Source of the DNA: Chlorella sorokiniana | Taxonomy: Eukaryota; Chlorophyta; Trebouxiophyceae; Chlorellales; Chlorellaceae | Assembly: GCA_025917655.1 (NCBI GenBank) | Contig: CP084615.1 | Location: forward strand, 1,922,001 to 1,986,000 | Reading direction: 5' to 3' | Length of the DNA stretch: 64,000 bases | Part shown: positions 19,971-31,248 of the stretch, one piece after another | How the letters are laid out: every line of letters starts with the position of its first letter | Numbering within the stretch: the first letter of the stretch is position 1 | The notes under the pieces: model-generated | The model's database searches: none | Told to the model about the DNA's origin: nothing | Seen by the model: the letters and a program-made list of their open reading frames with translations, nothing else | Position numbers and translations under genes: made by a program

Positions 19971-21969
19971 TCAGCGAAGGGGCCGGCCGCGCTGTGCACG
20001 TTGTGCGCGCTCACTGCACCGCCCCTGTGTGGCTATGTCGTAGATGGATGCGGCGGCGAAGACCAGGAACAGCGAGCCGCCCACGTACTGCACCACGCGC
20101 TCATCCAGGTACCGCCCCAGGAAGGAGCCACCCAACACGGCGATGACGGTGGCCACGGCGTGGCCGGCCACAGCTCCCAGCACCACGCCTGTGTGCCCGG
20201 GGGAGGGGGAGGGGGCGGCGGGCGCCGAAGGCTGGCGTGAGCCAACGCAGCGTGAGGAGGGGAGCGCGGGCTGCATGCGGCCACACCCATCACTGGCCGG
20301 GCAGGGGGTGGCTCATGGACCAGGCGAGCGCAGGGTGTGCTGGCCCAGGTGGCAGCGGCGGCGGCGCGCACCCGTGGGCGAGGAGGCGGCGGCGAGGGCG
20401 ATGGTGGCCAGGAAGGACTTGTCACCCCACTCGGCGGCAAACACGAGGGTGAAGGTGGAGGCCACCATGGACAGGGCGGCAGCACCTGCACGGGTGGGTG
20501 GGTGGGGTGGGTGGGGTGTGTATGTACGTGTGTGGTTGGGGGCGACTGGGCAGGCGCGCCAACCGCTGGTAAGCCACGCGCCCTCAGCATCCCGCGTGCG
20601 TGTCGGTGCACACAGCCGGTGTGCATCGGCCCGCAGGCACCACTACCCTTCCCCGCAGGCACACTCGTGCCCCCTCCCCCTCACCGCTTCCAAAGCCATC
20701 CACCACCCCCTGCGCCTCCTCCTTCTCCTCGGCCGCCCTGTCGTCGGCGGTGGCGGCGCTGCGCAGCGTCTGCACACCAAACCAGATCAGCAGCGCCACC
20801 GCCAGCAGGTCGTCCAGAGGAACCCCGCGGTGGGCACCACCTGCGCGGGGCACCAGTGGGGGTCGTTCGGCCGGCCAGCTCAGGAAGGGCTGACAGCATG
20901 CTGGGCGGCGGGGTTTGGCCGGCAGAGGGAGCCGTGCTGCGCATGCTGTGCCCCAACGTTGCACACCCCCTGGTGCTTGCCAGCCCCAGCCATGCTGACC
21001 TGCGCATACATAGTTCCCCACTTCAAATGCACTCCCTTGGGTAGCTCTGGTGCTGCCGCTGGACCCCCAAGAACACCCGCCACCACCACACCGCCCCCGC
21101 CCAGACAAGCGTGAACACGCGTGCGCCCGCCCAGCCGCGCACCTCGTCCAGCAGGTGCAGGAAGCGGCCCAGCCCCACCGACACAACCGTCATCACCGCC
21201 AGCGCGCCAAAGGTGCCGGCAAAGACGAGGGAGCGGGGCTGCTGCAGCGCCAGCAGCAGCGCGATGAAGAACGTCTTGTCGCCGATCTCGGAGAAGAAGA
21301 TGAGCAGCAGGGCCTGGATGAAGCCCTCCCTGCGTGTGTGGGGGCGGGGGGAGGGCGCGGTGGGGGGACGACGCGTCGGCGGCCTTCCACCTTCAAGACC
21401 ATGTACCAGCTGGGTGGTGGCGCTGTCCTTCAGATGGCCCGCATCCCACGGCAGGGAGGCATGCAGGGCGGGGAGGCAGCCGTTGGTTCAGGCAGGGTTT
21501 CAGCGGCGATGGGTGGCAGCCGGAGCCGCACCTCAGCGGGTCATCTCCCACCAGCCCCGGGATGAAGGCACCCGCCTGCACCCCGCTCAGCAGCTCCGAG
21601 GCGGCGGCGGGGCCCGCGGCGGCCAGCAACCCGCCCATGCCCAGCGCTGCAGCCGTGCACAGCGGCATGCAGCTGGAGGGCTTGGGGGCCAGGCACTCCT
21701 GCGGGAGGCAGGCGGGACACGGAGCCACGTAATGCGTAGTCAAAGCGTTGCGGTGCCGGCGCCAGGCCAACGCATCTCGGTTGCACTGCGGGGCTTGCAA
21801 TCCGCACCTGCACATGCTGCAGAGCAGATGGTCGGTGCTCGAGCGTTGATGCTGGCTGCTGTTGCTCGCTGCTGCTCAGCGCACATGCTGGCTGCCCAGC
21901 ACACTGCCTGGAGTGCTGCCGTCTGCCAAGGAGCAGGGGCACGACCCCTGCTGGTGCAACCTTTTGCAT
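19971..21969 (-). CDS. GDT1-family (UPF0016) cation transporter, probably chloroplast PAM71/CMT1 type
   Basis: The exons give two copies of the UPF0016 signature: FFSEIGDKTFFIALLLALQQ (exon 21329-21143) and FAAEWGDKSFLATIALA (about 20490-20355). These E-x-G-D-K-(T/S) motifs form the ion site of GDT1/TMEM165 proteins, which move Mn2+ or Ca2+. In plants, PAM71 and CMT1 supply Mn to photosystem II. The first exon (21969-21808) starts MQKVAPAGVVPLLLGRRQ and joins in phase to ECLAPKPSSCMPL (21698-21532), a plausible plastid leader. An earlier ATG at 22041 is also possible. Middle exons carry PLDDLLAVALLIWFGVQTL; the last reads GAVAGHAVATVIAVLGG and RYLDERVVQYVGG. Six to seven TM helices are expected. 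Localisation is inferred from the leader and family. Confidence 0.85.
20487..20527. repeat. GGGT/GT-rich tract in an intron
   Basis: On the minus (sense) strand this is a CA/CCCA-rich tract placed directly before the acceptor of the GDT1 exon that carries the EWGDKS motif. Confidence 0.8.
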
Positions 21970-22305
21970 TGTGTGCGTCACAGAGGCCCGGGATCGGCAT
22001 CCCAAATACTGCCAATGCTGCTGTGCCACGCTGCAAGCCATCCTTGAGGGTTTGCACCACTCAGTGGAAGAGGCTCGGACAAACGCGCGCCGGCACGCTT
22101 TCCCAATGCTTGAACGGGCTTGAATATGAGGATGGTGCAATGATGAACTGCAATGGGCGTCGGGGCTGCGACAGGGCCAGGGTCTGCCATGGATGAGCTG
22201 GCCGCCCATTCCTCATGCTGGTCTCTTCACCGTGCATTGTTGCCGGTTGCTATTTCTTCGGTGCCATCGGCTTCATCTTCAGAAATTTTCAGCGCAGCAG
22301 CCGGC
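21970..22305. promoter_or_regulatory. Divergent intergenic region GDT1-like / PSRP-3
   Basis: About 330 bases lie between two divergently transcribed genes whose products are both expected in the plastid. Upstream in-frame ATGs on each side make the exact width uncertain. No specific element was identified. Confidence 0.45.
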
Positions 22306-23715
22306 ATGGCGTCCATGATTGTGGCAAGGGCCGCCGCCCGCCCGGTGCAGGTCAGCAGTGCCACTTGCTGCCCCCGAATGTAACATTGTGCGATAATGCA
22401 TTGTACACTGCACCAAGCCGCCGACGCTGTGGTGTGTGTCCCTTGCAGGCTGCACGCAGCAGCAGCAGCAGCAAGCCACAGCCCCGGCAGCTAGCTTTCC
22501 GTGCTCCCGCTCGTGCCCTGTACTTCCACAGCCGGCAGTCCATCGTCGCAGCAGCAGCCGAGGTGAGGTGCTGGCGGGTGTGGCGTGGCGGGCGAGTGCC
22601 TGGTCGCACCGCTTGCGTTGAGCACTGTGCTTTGATTGCTGCTGCCTTGCTTGCCCCAATTCACCGCACAGACCGAGGAGGCTGAGGAGGTGGCGGACCA
22701 GGCTGAGGAGGACTTTGGCGATGATGAGCCCGCCAGCACGGTGAGTGTGGCAGCAGGCGTTCAGCCTGGGAGCGGGCTGTGGCGCCTGGCCCGTGCGCAT
22801 GCATTGCAGGCGCTCTCCGGCCCGCTGCACACCAGCAACGTCATGGTTTAATTGTAGATCAGGGTGCCGGGGACGACGTCTGCAGAGCATTGCACCCATG
22901 CCTGTGCCGCACGCGCCGCACCCTACGCAGAGCTTTGCGGAGAAGCTGGCCAAGCTGCAGGCGGTGGAGGGAACGCCCGCGGAGCCTGCCGAGTTCTCCC
23001 TCAATTTCCTGTGGCTGGACAAGAACATCGCGGTGGCGGTGGACCAGGTGTTTGGCCCGGTGAGCAGACCGCGGCGGCTGGGCATGCAGCGGAGCCAAGC
23101 TTGGCCGGCCAGCCAGCGAGCCTGGCTCTGGCAGTACAGCTGCTGTTGCCTGTGATCCTTGGAGCATCGCTCAGCGTGCCTTAGATTCCGCTCCCATGAT
23201 CTTGCCACTTCCCCTAACCCCCACGTACCACCTTCGCCCCCGCTGTGTCCCCCAGCAGGGCCAGCGCAGCCCCGTGACCGAGTACTTCTTCTGGCCTCGC
23301 AAGGACGCCTGGGAGGAGCTCAAGGCGTCGCTGGATGCGCGCTCCTGGATCGGCGAGCGCGAGAAGGTGCTGCTGCTCAACCAGTGCACTGAGGTGAGGA
23401 GGGGGGAAGGGGGCAGCGGACGTGGGGCGGCACGCACCAACGCTTTCGCCTGGGCTGGCACCTGCTATGGTTCCCGGATGCCCAGGAGCGGCTCCAGCTG
23501 CCCAGTGCATGCTGGAGAAGTTGGTGAAATGCAGGTTAGTTGCTTTCAGCGCAGGTTAGGGGACTTCAGTGTGCTGTTTGCTTGCTTTGATCCAGTTTTA
23601 TGCCTTCTCCCGACCTCCCCTCCCCCAGGTCATCAACGCATGGCAGGCCGAGAACAAGCTCTCCCTGGAGGAGGCTCGCGCCAAGTTCCCCAACTGCCGC
23701 TTCTCCGGCTCGTGA
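22306..23715 (+). CDS. PSRP3: Plastid-specific 30S ribosomal protein 3 (Ycf65/cS23)
   Basis: Six exons with every junction in phase 0: 22306-22350, 22449-22562, 22672-22740, 22931-23059, 23259-23393 and 23629-23715. They encode about 191 residues. The first two form a Ser/Arg/Ala-rich transit peptide. An acidic linker (EEAEEVADQAEEDFGDDEP) precedes the conserved Ycf65 domain: FLWLDKNIAVAVDQVFG, then PVTEYFFWPRKDAWEELK, WIGEREKVLLLNQCTE and VINAWQ. PSRP-3 is a component of the chloroplast small ribosomal subunit, encoded in the plastid of red-lineage algae and in the nucleus of green plants. A nuclear, intron-rich copy with a transit peptide therefore fits a green alga. The fifth exon has a tandem acceptor that could add one Gln. 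The coding sequence is fully open. Confidence 0.95.
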
Positions 23716-24028
23716 GCACGGCGCCCCCTTCAGGCGCTGCAAGCCGTAGCCCTGCCGCAGCGCTGCACTGCGGTGACATAACACAAGCCCGCTCCTGGCA
23801 CTTCGTGCCTATGCTATGCTTCAGCTTCCCTTTCCCGTTCTTCCGCTTACGCACTCCTTCGCTGTAAACCAACAGACCGTTGAAACATGCCAGGAAAGAG
23901 CAGGTCACAGCAGCAGGCAGGGTGTCACTTGGAAAGCGGCGCAGCATGCGGTGTGAAGGTGGATCAGCCCTCTGGGCAACCTTGTTCATACATTTGCCCT
24001 CATTCTATTGAAGTGTACCACGCCTCCA
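23716..24028. other. Intergenic, no gene seen
   Basis: The 3' flank of PSRP-3 and the 5' flank of the esterase gene, both on the plus strand, lie here. Nothing else is recognised. Confidence 0.5.
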
Positions 24029-25232
24029 ATGTTTGGTTCTGGCCGCCTCACAGCTCGACTCCCCACAGGTTCTGGCAAGAGGAGGCTGCCGCAGCCGACC
24101 ACTGAACCCAGCAGTGGGCAGCTGAAGCAACTCGTCAGCGATGGGCGCAGGCAGGCTCTGCTCTACATCCCCGCCTCCTGCAGGCCCAGCGTTGCGGCGC
24201 CCCTCATCTTGACTCTCCACGGTGCTGGCGCCGACGCGCGTGGTGAGCGGTCAGTGTGCTGGCTGATTGGCTGAGGCTGATGGCGTTGCCGTGTCGTGCA
24301 GAACAGAGCAAAATGCCAGGCTTCGCTCGGCACCATCCCCTCTGTGATGCAGACGGGATGCACCACCTGATGGGCCATGCCGACGCGTATGGGACCCTGC
24401 TGGTGTCGCCCCAGTCCAGGGGCAGCACATGGGACATGCTGCGGGGCGGTTTTGGACCCGGTGCGCTGGTGGCGCGCTGGCATCACCAGGGCGCTCAGAA
24501 GGACTGACCTCGGCTCTCCCACGCACCCTTTGCTGCATGCACACAGATGTGGAGTTTGTAAATGCAGCGCTGCAGAAGACCTTTGAACAGGCAAGGAATG
24601 GTTTCAGCTGGCATGCCCTCACGGCCCTTTGAAGTTGCCTGCTGCTCGTCCATCACTCACACCCTGCAGTGCACCGTGGACCCGCAACGGATCTGTGTTT
24701 CTGGCTTCAGCGACGGCGCCAGCTATGCACTGTCCCTGGGCCTGGCCAACGGCGACCTCTTCACCCATGTGGCCGCCTTCTCACCAGGGTTCATGCGGCC
24801 ACCCTGCACTCAAGGTGGCTGGGCTTGCGCACCGTGGACACCCTTGCAGCAGTCAGCATGACGATGCCGGCATGAGACGTGTGCCCGTGAGCCCAACAAC
24901 CTCACCCACCTGCTCGACCTCTGCCTTGTGTGGCCCAGGATCCCCGTCCATCTACGTTTCGCATGGTGTGCACGATCGTGTGCTGCGCATTGACTACTGC
25001 TCCCGGCGCTTGGTGCCCCGCCTTGAGGCGGGTGGGTACCGCGTGCTGTACCGCGAGTTTGATGGGCCGCACACGGTGAGCAGCTGCAGATGCCATGTTT
25101 GCCATGCAGGCAGCTGCGGGCTCTGAACGCATGCACAACTGCTTGGTGCAGGTGCCGCCAAGCATTGCAGAGGAGGCCCTCAGCTGGTTTGTGGGCTGCC
25201 CGCATGCAGCAGAGCCTCAGGATGACGACTGA
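24029..25232 (+). CDS. Alpha/beta-hydrolase esterase (LpqC / PHB-depolymerase-like)
   Basis: Six exons: 24029-24242, 24302-24460, 24547-24590, 24670-24814, 24939-25075 and 25152-25232. They give an uninterrupted frame of about 260 residues. The fold landmarks are in order: beta-strand PLILTLHGAG with the oxyanion loop, LLVSPQSRGSTWD, nucleophile elbow GFSDGAS, the acidic residue in SHGVHDRVL, and the histidine in EFDGPHTV. This matches the predicted-esterase/LpqC group of serine hydrolases. No clear signal peptide is present, so it may be cytosolic or carry a cryptic organelle leader. The substrate is unknown. The third intron begins with CAG|GCAAGG and is a GC-AG intron. A phospholipase/carboxylesterase label would also fit. 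Confidence 0.8.
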
Positions 25233-25515
25233 CCGGCTGTCGCAATGCACTTCGGAGCGGTCCCCTTGTTCATCAGTCTTTTACACAAATTAGCAAGTCT
25301 GGGAGTTGTTACTTGTCTGCCTAGATCATGCAAGCTGCACACGTTACTCAAGCGTCCACCAGGAAAGCACCTGGGTGCTCGCCCTTGAGCTTCCTGGCAA
25401 GCATGGGAGCAGGCGGCGTGTGCCCCTTTGATGAGTGAAGAAACTGATGGTGATGCGTGTGCAGCAGCAGCAGTGGCAATGTGGTCGCCTGCAGGCCGAG
25501 CATGACGAGCAAGTC

Positions 25516-26202
25516 TCACTTGAGGGCCGCCAGGAGGCTGTCCACCTCCTGCATGAAGTCCTGCCTGCATCAAGAGGAGGTTGCGGCACATGCATGAGTA
25601 TGAGTTCAACTACAACGAGCAAGCTGCCAGGCGCCGTACCTGGCTTGGTCGGCGGCGGCTGTGATGCCAGCCAGCTCCTCCTTCACCGCCTCCACCTCCT
25701 CATGTAGCTTGGCATTAGCCGCCTGCACCCATGCTTGCGTAACCAGAACCATTCAGCGATGCACCCTTCAAGTTGGCATCCTTTGCATTGACCCAGTGCA
25801 TTGCACCCACCTGGCCAGCCTGCACTTCAGCCCGGCAATGAGCGCACTCGGCCTCCAGCCCAACCGCCTCAGAGGCCGCTGTCACGGCAGCAACACGTGC
25901 CTCCTCCTTGGCCTGCAATGCAGCAGCATACGCCTTCTCTGCAGTCTGTTGCTTAGTTTTCACAGCCGCAATCTCCTTCTCTGCAGGGGTTGGAAGACAG
26001 GCTCTCGTCAGCGGTTCAGCGCTTGCAGGAGAGGGCCGACAGTGGCAGCGGCAGCGGCCTGGTGGCAGGGCCCTGAGCATAACTCACCAAGCGTCTGCCA
26101 GTGGTGCGAATGCTGATTAAGAAGCCGGGAAATCTCGGCTGCAGGGTCCAGGGGCTTTGCCGCGGCACCCAAGCTGAAACTTGAGGCTTTGAACAGCGAC
26201 AT
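25516..26202 (-). CDS. Small coiled-coil protein, function unknown
   Basis: Read on the minus strand from MSLFKASSFSLGAAAKPLD (26202) through about four exons to a TGA at 25518-25516. Exon 1 ends near 26087 and joins in phase to EKEIAAVKTKQQTAEKAYAA. Later exons give KLHEEVEAVKEELAG and MQEVDSLLAALK. After a short N-terminal region nearly all of the roughly 150 residues are predicted coiled coil, rich in Ala, Glu and Lys. It starts about 195 bases from the divergent CK1-like kinase gene. No family is recognised. A small kinetochore or cytoskeletal subunit is possible but unsupported. Confidence 0.6.
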
Positions 26203-26396
26203 GATCGCAGCAGCGCAGTTAGCGGGGCACTAATACCACTTACAGGCAGTCTGAGGAAAGGAGATGCGACGCTTTAGATCAGCAAGGCGGGCATGAGGCT
26301 GAGCGCAGCACACGATTCATGAGCTCATCATGAAGGAACCCGGGCGGCTGCCCGCCTTGTCTCGCTGTCTACTGCATTTAGCACGCGTTTACCAGC

Positions 26397-29300
26397 ATGG
26401 AAGTTTCTCCAAGAGACTCTTTGAGTGCAGCAGTCGAGATCATGCTGGGGCAGGTGGTGGAGCGGAACATAAACTCCACAACCAAGCGCCCTGTGTCACG
26501 AGCTGCCGCTCCATCGCTCGATGGAAGCGCTGAGCATCAGGCGGAAGCGCCCGCAGTGAGCACGGTGACGACCCGACGTCTGCGGGGTGCTGCGTGCGGC
26601 ACTGCGTTTCTTGTGTTTGACCAGCGGCACACACAGCTAAGGCGTGCCTTTTACACCCTGTCTAGATACCAAATGAGTTGCAGGCCACTGATGGAGGAGC
26701 AGACGAGCCTGATCTTAAGCGAGTCAAGCTGCATCTGCCTGGTCAACAGTCTGCAGTGGAGGCGGCGATGACCGAGCCGCAACCACCTCACGCAGAACTG
26801 GCATGTGTGGAGCAGAGTGCGGCAAGCACCCACTTGCTGCAGTTGAAGCCTGCACCCACCATCAACTCGGTCAGGCTTCCGGAAGTAGATCTTGGCGCTG
26901 CGGTTGAGGAGCTGCTTGGCCTGGACAGCTTTGACCTTCCCAGCACCCAGCCCCTGTGTGCAACGCAGCCTGTGGAGGCTGCAGCAGAAGTGCTTCAGAT
27001 GCCGCCTGCTACTCAGCCTAATGCACCAGCGCAAGCAGTCTCAGGAGGTGAACCAACTGTTAATGCCCCGATAGCGAGCACCCAGCAGCCATTGCCGGTC
27101 CAGAACCACCGTTCAGCATGAAAATGGAGAGGGAGGGCAGTGACATGGCAGCAGACCTCAACCAAGCAGTACTTCAGACAGCTCCGCTGCGTGCAGCACC
27201 CACTGCTGGAGATGCAGGCACCTCTCCCGACCCACCTTTCACGGGCTCGGCCCTGCGGCCAGCACCCACCTCCACCCCTGCTGCTCTAGCTTGCCTGGCT
27301 GCTCCCATGGCCCACCATCTTGATGCTGGCATGCCAGCTCAATCCGAGCTGCCACTTGCGTGCCCACCTGCCACACAGCCCACATATGCTGTCCCAAAAG
27401 GGGTGGGTCTTACAGATGGTCGGGTCCCATGATTGGCTCAACTGAGAGCTTCAAATACTCCACCAGTTTGCCGCTAGTGATGCGCAGGACATTGAACAGG
27501 ACTGGAGCCATGATCAGGAGATGGGTGATAGGATGGAGGAGGAGGCAGAGCCTGCCGCCATTCAGGTGATCTGGCGATGCTCATTTTGTTAGAAGGGAAC
27601 CCTGATCATTGAGGTTGCTTGCAGAAAGGAGGGAAGACATGCAAGGCCAACCTTGAACAGGCCTGTCTTCATTGTCTTGCAGGCACCTTCCCCCAAACGT
27701 TCCAAGCGGGCGTCCTCCTCACCGCCCAGCATCATTGGCAACTACCGCCTGCACAACAAAAAGGCTGGCAGCGGCGGCTTGGGCGTGGTGTACCCAGCAG
27801 AGCACATTCCTACCGGCCACCCTGTCGCGCTCAAGCTGGGTGCCGTTATTGAGCGGGAGGATGGCCCTCAGTGAGTGGGGGAGAGGGCGCTAAGGTCGCC
27901 ATGGGGTGCAGCTGCTCTCCTTGCATGGAAATTATGTGCATTTTGTTGTGCCCTCGGCAGCGACTTCTCCATGACCACCTTCAAGGCGGAGTGGAACACC
28001 TATGCGGCTCTGTCAGGCAAGGCGCTGCCCTGGGCTGCCGAGGCATACGAGCTGGGCCTGGTGAAACTGGAGCAAGGCACAGCCCCTGGTGAGCCCCCAT
28101 CCGAGTCTGGTCAAGGCTGCCATGTTGTCAGTCCCACCAAACTCATATGTGTCCATAGCACCTCAGCGCTTCTCGCTGTTGCAGGCTCACGCTGTCCCTG
28201 CTGGGCAGGAGCATGCACGACCTCAACCACGCCGGGGTTGTGCAGCCTGGCCTCTTCGCCTATGCGCGGTCCATGCTGGCGGCGCTGGAGGTGTGTGTGT
28301 GGTGGTGGTGGTGGTGGGTGGGGGGTGGGGGTGGGGGGCAGCGGCCATTTTGCGATGGTGCTGGCTGCTGAGTGCTGACTTGCCATGAAGGCTGGCGATC
28401 AGAAAGCGCCAGTCCAGTATGCTCATGCGTCCTGCTACAGGGTATGCACTCCCAAGGCTTCGTGCACAATGACATCAAGCCTGCCAACTTCTGCGTTGCC
28501 GCTGACTTTGACAGCAAGGCCGCAGCGGCTCGCTTCAATACTGCACTGGCTGCCGGCTCTCTGGACCAGCTGCGGGCAGAGGAGCCCCGGTGGTCTTGAT
28601 TGACTTTGGTTTCGCCTTCAAGTGAGCTGGCCTTCATTGGGTGCTGGCATTCTTCAACCAATGAGGCACGCACCTTGCAACATCCTCAACTGGGCGTCAA
28701 TACTCGTGCCTGCCGACATGGTTCACTTGCCCCCGCTGGCTCACCAGCCCTGCTGCGTGCTCTTCCCTCGCAGGTTTGACCCCACCACTGCAGGCCAGCG
28801 CATGGAGTTTGTGGGCACCCCGGACTACGCCTCCTCTGCCGCTCTCATGGGCATGCGGCCGGGGCCGGGCGGCGACCTAGAGGCGCTGGGCTTCACGCTG
28901 CTGGAGCTGGCGCTGGGGAGCTGCCCTGGTGGGTGCAGGGGCGGCGGACAGCAGGCGGGGTGTGGTACCAGACAGGGGTGCAGAGGGGTGGTGGAGGCCA
29001 GCAATAGTCGGGCATCAGGCGGTGTCCCTGTCAGCTTGGCCCACTGCTCAGCCTGCGCAGCCGCGCTTGCGACGCGCCATCCTCTGCCCCACGCACCGCT
29101 GCCAGGGAGGTGACCAAGTACAGCAACGAGTACGACAACAGCCAGCTGCGGGAAATCTCCTGCTGGAATGCTGCCAGCCTGCGGGAGATGGAGGCGCGGC
29201 GCCAGGCCAAGTGGGAGGCGCTCGTGGAGGCAGGCAAGGCCCCGCTTGGCTGGTGGAGTGGCTGGACTACTGCCAGGAGATCCCCGTCAGCATGGCCCCC

Positions 29301-29420
29301 AACTATCAGTACCTGCGCGAGCTCATCAATGGCGAGGAGGAGCAGGCGGTGGCACGCCGTGTTGCGCAGGCCAAGGCCGACTCGGCCATGAAAGCCTGGG
29401 GCAACTGGCCCGAGGAGTGA
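26397..29420 (+). CDS. CK1/VRK-like protein kinase with a long N-terminal extension
   Basis: The N-terminal half (from MEVSPRDSLSAAVEIML) is low-complexity, with an NLS-like basic patch (DLKRVKLHLP, then PKRSKR). It is probably disordered. The kinase domain starts near 27735: GNYRLHNKKAGSGGLGVVYP, the lysine in VALKL, HNDIKPANFCV, IDFGFAF, then FVGTPDYASSAALMG and DLEALGFTLLELALGSCPW. The 'GTPDYAS...DLE.LG' run is typical of casein kinase 1 and vaccinia-related kinases. HND replaces HRD, as in kinases without the RD arginine. The C-terminus adds a helical tail (EMEARRQAKWEALVEAG, PAWLVEWLDYCQEIPV). Single-base frame breaks are seen near 27120, 28590 and 29242, the latter two at CCCCG. Whether the N-terminal half belongs to the same transcript is inferred from continuity. 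Confidence 0.72.
28291..28340. repeat. GT/GTG/GGGT tract at a 5' splice site
   Basis: The tract begins with the donor GT itself, directly after the exon ending ARSMLAALE in the CK1/VRK-like gene, and runs about 50 bases. Confidence 0.85.
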
Positions 29421-29553
29421 GGCACGTGTGCCTTCTGGTGGCAGCTCTTGTACCAGAACTGCTCTCCTGCACGACTAGCCCCTGCCACACTTTAGGTGAT
29501 GTGTTTTGCTGCCATGCTTGCTTGCGCTGATTAGACTACACACAGGAGCTTGA

Positions 29554-30823
29554 TCACCAAGCGAGCGGGCTTCGCAGCAGGTCACCTCTTGCGCCCTGCG
29601 CTGGCCCAAGGGAGGCGGGGGGCACAGTGCTCAGGCTGGCAAGCTCCCTGTCCACCGCCTCCACAACCTCGCCGCTCAGCCTGCCGCCGGTAGATTCGAT
29701 GTGGTGCCGGATGTTGGCCTCCCGGTAGCCCAGGATGCGGCCTGCAAGCAGCATGACCACGCACCATGGCATGCATCCCAGCGCGAGCCTGCATGCAACC
29801 AGCCAAGCGCAAAAGCTGCCAAGCAAGCGCAAGCCATGCGAACAGCTGCACCAAGTACTGGTCAACTATACAAGCACCCACCCACCGATGAGCAGCTTGT
29901 AGAAGGGGCTGTCGGCCACAATGGCGGCCTGCACGCCCTGCGACGCCAGGTGCTTGCCCCAGGCGTGGAAAGGCTGCTGCCTCGCGCACAGCACAAGCGA
30001 GGCGCCCAGCTCTTGCGGCGCGGCGGAGCGCAGCAGCACCACGCCCTTGTGCGTCGCGGCGGCTTGCAGCAGGGCCAGCACCCAGGGCCGCAGCAGAGCC
30101 TGCACGGCCGCGCTCCGGTCGCCCCAGCCCTTGTGCAGCTGCAGCAGGCAGACGCCGCGCAGGCCGGCCAGGAAGGCTGCCAGCTCGCCCGCGGTCAGCA
30201 GCGCCACGTCCCGCTCGCTGGGCGGCGCGTCGCCAGGGGCAGCGCCGTCGCACCAGGGACCCGGCGCCGCCGCCACGGCTGCTTGGAACTCCGCCAGAGT
30301 CTCCTGCAGCTGCAGCAGCTCGATGCCGCGGGCTGCAATGAGCGCCGATGGCAGGCTGCCCTCCGCACTCTGCTGCTGCCGCACTCTCTTCAGGGCATCA
30401 GCCAGCCCGGGGTGTCCCTAACCCACGTGTCGCCCAACCGTGGGAAGAAGCCAGCGGGGGAGGCCACAACCGCTCCTGCACTGTCCTGTGACAGGTGAAG
30501 CAGCTCGCCGTTGCAAATCACTTCCAAGCGGCCGCGCCGGCCGCGGACAACCTCCATCCAGAGCGTGCCGCCGCCGCCGCCCAGATCACACCGCAGCAGC
30601 TGTGTCTGCTGGGCTGTAGACAGAATCCCTGCCAACTGCCCCTCGCACGCCGCTGCTGCTGCTGCCGTGCTTTCGGCGGGTGCTGCAGAAATGGATGTCA
30701 CCCAAATCAGCTCCACAAAGAACATGCGTCTCGACGGAGCAGGAGCGGCGACAGCAAGTTGGGAGGTGTTCACCTGCGCATGATATTGGCCATCTTCTCA
30801 TTGAATTGCGCCCAAAATGGCAT
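29554..30823 (-). CDS. Conserved protein of unknown function
   Basis: On the minus strand a small first exon (30823-30774) reads MPFWAQFNEKMANIMR and ends at an AG|GTGAAC donor. The next exons hold LLRCDLGGGGGTLWMEVVRG and LEVICNGELLHL. The largest (about 30384-29880) reads LLTAGELAAFLAGLRGVCLL, HKGVVLLRSAAPQELG and FYKLLIG. The last (about 29740-29554) begins RILGYREANIRHHIESTG and includes EVVEAVDRELASLS. The C-terminal pattern of alternating hydrophobic strands and helices looks like a conserved globular domain, but I do not recognise the family. There is no signal peptide or TM segment. The exon joining between 30773 and about 30680 is unresolved. Confidence 0.55.
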
Positions 30824-31248
30824 TCTTTAGTAGGCAAGGGTGCCCAAACGCCGCAATATGCTGCAGGGTGAGCCCGAACTTCGACATGTCGTCCAGTGAT
30901 AGACTCGGTAGAGTTGTTTGGGATGTAAACTCGCCTACATGCGGCTTGTATTGATGATGTCGCAACAACACGCATCACAGTGCCGGGCTGTTTGTGAGGC
31001 AGGGAGACGTGTACCAAAAGGGCGCTGGCAGGCTGTGAAAGCTGAAGTCGAGGCCTCGGCAGCAAAAATGAATCATCATGACGTCGACTGCAACTGTTAA
31101 CATGCTGCGCCTGTACTGCTCAGGGCGTCAATCAGCGTCCACCGCACTCGGCGGGTTCACAGCAGGAAAAGCACTGCGATCATACATTCCAGACATTCAA
31201 GAGTGCGCCACCTCCATCCATAGGTGTGCTGCAACGTGCCAACTTGTT
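30824..31248. other. Intergenic, no gene seen
   Basis: It lies between the start of the unknown-function gene and the 3' end of the malic enzyme gene, both on the minus strand. It is less GC-rich than the flanking exons. Confidence 0.5.
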
